The translations under genes and the position numbers were made by a program. The notes under the pieces are model-generated. The model searched no databases and was not told the origin of the DNA. It was given only the letters and a program-made list of their open reading frames with translations. From NCBI GenBank assembly GCA_916610825.1, contig OU744447.1, positions 22,884,962 to 22,948,961 of the forward strand: a DNA stretch of 64,000 nt. Direction: 5' to 3'. This DNA is from Haliclystus octoradiatus. Taxonomy: Eukaryota; Cnidaria; Staurozoa; Stauromedusae; Haliclystidae. The stretch's first letter is position 1. The number at the start of each line of letters is the position of its first letter. Shown here in pieces: positions 60,830 through 64,000 of this stretch.

Positions 60830-62720
60830 ACACGCGGATGAGATAAATATGCTGTAAAACAAGTTATTGTACAAACAAAGTTGAGAAAGTAAATCAAAGA
60901 ATATACCGATAAAGGATTTTCACAAATATTGTTAGATAGGCTGCTACTTAACTTCTACCAAAAAAGCCGATATAAGCTTTCTTAAGGAGGTTCGCGACAG
61001 TAGCCCCATTTTGAATTTATAATTAGTCATTTTTGCATGAAAAAAACTGTTTAAAGTTGACAGCTTGTTTCGTAAGAACAAGCGGGAAATGTAAAAACGC
61101 AACGTTAACTCAAATTTTTTTAGAAATAGCTTTTGGATATTCAATCAAATGAGATATATCGTAATATGTATTGTCTATAAGTACCTCAGTAGTGCTTGAA
61201 ACGTTGTATTTGCTTATAATGACTAAAATAGTGTTAGCATGCCAACATACATTTGTTTCTGCTTCTGAAGTGGGAGTTTTTGTTGTGAAATTACAATGTT
61301 TACATTATGTAGTGACTTCCGAAAGGTAAGTTTGAAAGCATTCAAACCCATTTCAACATAGGTTTTGATTTAAAATTTCTGTATTAACTCATCAAATGGT
61401 ATTGGTCATTGTCTGTATTTGTGATCTAGCCATGCAAAGATTAACCTAGCTATTAATGATCTAAAAGTCCAACGTATCATTTCACTATTTAGAAGTCTCA
61501 AAAATCTTTCCCACTGTTTAAAAACAATTGTTTTGAGATGTTGTCAATTAAACTGGAGGGCTCCTTTAAGATTCCTGAGAGAGTTATCTTGAAATTAACT
61601 CAGTTCTATTTTAATTGATTTTATGGGTTTTAATGAGCAAAATGGGGTATAATTATCCTCGTTCCCCTGATGAGGAATTCATTTGAGGAATTCATTTTAC
61701 ATTCGTCAAATAGCATTTCTACATATGTATGCCACTGTGCTACATAAATTGTTTGCTTGAAATATCCTGGAGCTCATTTGATCCTTGTGGAGAACTGAAT
61801 TTTCGTCATTAAATTGAATATTTCCATTTTGATCCACTTTTGCCGGTAAACAAATTGGGTGACCCCTTATTTTTGTTTGTGATATAGATAGTACACACCA
61901 TAGACATAATTCACAGAAAATTTGAAAAAAAATAATGATTTTTTATATGAGCATCTTGATGTAAAGTACTGAAAATAGGTGAAAATGAGCACTCCCCAGG
62001 GGGTCTCAATAGAGACATCCATGAATAGGTAGAGTCAAATTTTAAATATGCTATGTATTGATATATGTATGATAGTCTTTCGTCAAAAAGTCTGTGTCGC
62101 TCATGCATTCGTCTGATTTTTTGAAGAATATCAAACAACTGCGCAGATTTTGGTCCCCAATATCAGTGGGGTTTGAGCGACCCCTGTGCCCCAAATATTA
62201 CAGTGACCCCTCATTTTTATTTCATATTTTCAGACTTCTATACTTTAAGAAAGTTTCCACCGAATTTCAACGATTTATTATAGAATTGAAATTTGGCATT
62301 ATGTGTAGCGAACCCCCTTAAATAGTTTTTCCTAACTACTTTTTACGTTTAAAAATGTATAACGCATTTCTGGCAGTTTTCTACGCTTTTATCGCATATT
62401 TTTTAAACTTACATAAAATTATTAAAAGCATGACGTTGAAACTATTTATGGGCATTAGTCTGAACCAATTTTGAGCTTGATTAAAAGAGATAGTGTAAAC
62501 ACAGCCAAATTATCCAGAGTTAGCGTAACTGGGTTGAACCGATTTTATAATGTGATAGTATAAAAGGTTCAAATGTAACATTCGATCATCAGTAATATTG
62601 ATGAAGAACATTTCACAGGGAAGATAAATGTCTTTTCAGAAAGAGTAACGCATGAATAAAGGGATTATTTTATAATTATACATTTTATCTTTCTATCCCA
62701 AGTTGAAATAAATCCTCATT
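60830..62720. repeat. Dispersed repeat interrupted by the TTAA element
   Basis: 60830-60986 and 62318-62720 together are the inverse of 41935-42600, e.g. AACCCAGTTACGCTAACTCT-like and CGCGGATGAGATAAATATG blocks. Confidence 0.7.
60987..62317. mobile_element. TTAA-type non-autonomous DNA transposon
   Basis: Flanked by TTAA at 60983-60986 and 62318-62321. Ends GGAGGTTCGCGACA and TGTAGCGAACCCCC are inverse with few mismatches. 1331 bp, no transposase frame. TTAA targets are used by piggyBac and Kolobok types; the terminal sequence does not decide between them. The homologous locus at 42 kb lacks the insertion. Confidence 0.8.
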
Positions 62721-63327
62721 AATTTATTCAAATTATTTCGACAAAACGATAAAGAAAACGGCGCCAAAATGTAGCGTTCAAATGAAATTTCCAAGTTAAG
62801 CAAATCATCCCATTGTAACACTTTTTATATGGAAAGAGCAAAAGAGAAGGGTAGTTCCATGAGGTTACAAGGCAAACAGATATTTCCTTTAAATGCTTCA
62901 TCTTGGCGCCGTTTTCTTGATCGTTTTCTCTCCACGATGATCAAAAGACGAGCTCTATATCATGGAAGAACTATTATATGAGCACCAAAATAATCAATTA
63001 ACGACAGTAAGTAAAAACTATAGTATATGATGCGTTTTATGATAATGTGCGCTGTCTACGAGCAATAGATTAACAAAAAGTAAGATCCGACCTCATTTTG
63101 ATTAATTAATGAAGAAAAATAAACCTACATTTTGCTCTGTTTTGCGGTGTTTCACTTGATATTTTACGTGAGTCATATGATATAAACAACCGCAATTTGT
63201 CTCTTGATTTCTTAACCGAATTTGTCGATTAAAAGAAATTGTGAAACAATATTTCACCTGCTGAAGATGAGTCTTCAATTGTGCCAAACTTTTATGTCGT
63301 ATTCTTGCTTTAGGACCCAATTAACAT
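62721..63327. other. Upstream region of the second PAN exon
   Basis: 63265-63340 is homologous to 33325-33357 plus 34167-34205, i.e. the sequence around the MITE site at the first PAN exon. The minus frame 63320-63102 is a chance ORF. Nothing else recognised. Confidence 0.5.
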
Positions 63328-63417
63328 GTTTAATAATAGATCATTGAGAGACATTACAAATTTTAAAGAGCTGTATTCGTGTTTTTTAGTTGTAAGAGCT
63401 TTCCTATAACTGACAAT

Positions 63418-63759
63418 ATGAAGCCAGCAATCAGGAATTATCGAGGATATAAGCATAAACAACTTTATTTGTCAGTCTGGAGAAATTTAATTTTCTTCTT
63501 TTGTGCATGCCATGTAATCCATTGTTATTTGTTTGAGGATTTGAAGGGATATTATTTAAAACAATCTCCAATGGATCACATGCAACATACAAACATTCTG
63601 AACTGCCTTCACATTTGTATGAGGAAAAAGGATTGCTATTCAGTTAACATTTTCAACAAATATCAAACGACCTCTGGAATTATCAATTGCCAATTCTTCA
63701 ACAGATCATCGACATTCATTGGTATTATGGAAACAAGCGAACATGGGACATTCTACAAG
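63418..63759 (+). CDS. First exon of a secreted PAN-domain gene (paralogue 2), GC donor
   Basis: 114 codons from ATG at 63418, about 92-95% like 34261-34602 by eye: same leader (SVWRNLIFFFCACHVIHC), same core NILNCLHICMRKKDCYSVNIF and IINCQFFNRSSTF, same end EHGTFYK. The donor here is AAG|GCAAGT where the paralogue has AAG|GTAAGT. GC donors are a minor functional class and the remaining consensus is perfect, so splicing is plausible. The frame runs on to 63954 into intron. Remaining exons lie outside the window. Sequence after the donor is unrelated to paralogue 1. Confidence 0.75.
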
Positions 63760-64000
63760 GCAAGTAATTATATTCTTATACTAATAATGCTGCCTGTTTG
63801 TATATCACTATATTTCGATATTTCGATATTTCTGTGTCTGCCCGTCGACTTATGTACGTCTTACTTGCGAAATCATACAGACCATCCGTTGTCGGGAAAT
63901 TATGCAAACATTTGTGTCGTGATAACCAGATACAGTAAAAAATCTGTTGTATGAAATTAAGGGCCTGTGACGTTGATTTGAAATAATATACTTCATCTGA

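Noticed and set aside
1..64000. CRISPR array or bacterial operon
   Set aside because: The regular repeats are minisatellites without spacer structure; the genome is clearly animal with spliced genes.

Overview
This is AT-rich eukaryotic DNA from an animal, probably a marine invertebrate. Three things point there: split secreted-protein genes with phase-1 introns and PAN, TSP1-like and fibrinogen-related domains, a dense mix of metazoan transposons, and many short dispersed repeats. The clade cannot be fixed from sequence alone. No bacterial operon, CRISPR array or intact rRNA/tRNA gene is visible.

Host genes. The best-supported gene lies on the minus strand from 19545 down to 2524. It has six exons whose splice sites and phases all agree and gives a predicted 379-residue secreted protein: signal peptide, PAN/apple-like domain, TSP1-like module, fibrinogen-related domain (FReD). 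Its last intron is about 10.3 kb and holds a complete Ty3/gypsy element and a LINE. Two near-identical first exons of other PAN-domain genes lie on the plus strand at 34261-34602 and 63418-63759; the second uses a GC splice donor. A terminal-type exon for a Cys-rich lectin-like domain lies at 41295-41653.

Mobile DNA. 3873-9002 is a Ty3/gypsy element with matching LTRs and a 5-bp target duplication. 21123-26354 is an older gypsy element whose 3' LTR was split by a 1.4-kb foldback element built of inverted heptamer satellites. 26.9-33.1 kb is a pile of minus-strand LINE pieces. One carries a 2A-like motif and lacks its reverse-transcriptase core; another contains a tRNA-headed SINE-like insertion. 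33358-34157 is a 9-bp-TSD foldback MITE just upstream of a PAN exon. 36974-38905 and 48425-50447 are two copies of one long-TIR transposon, the first split by a LINE. 45189-50650 is a decayed THAP/P-element-type transposase gene whose introns are still visible. 56890-59900 is a decayed element of an uncharacterised (DUF6589-like) family with N-terminal peptide repeats. 60987-62317 is a TTAA-type transposon whose empty site is preserved at 42 kb.

How it fits together: a small family of secreted PAN-containing, possibly recognition-type proteins sits in a region that has repeatedly absorbed transposons in introns and promoters. An orphan histone-type 3' stem-loop at 60167 is not explained by any histone reading frame nearby.
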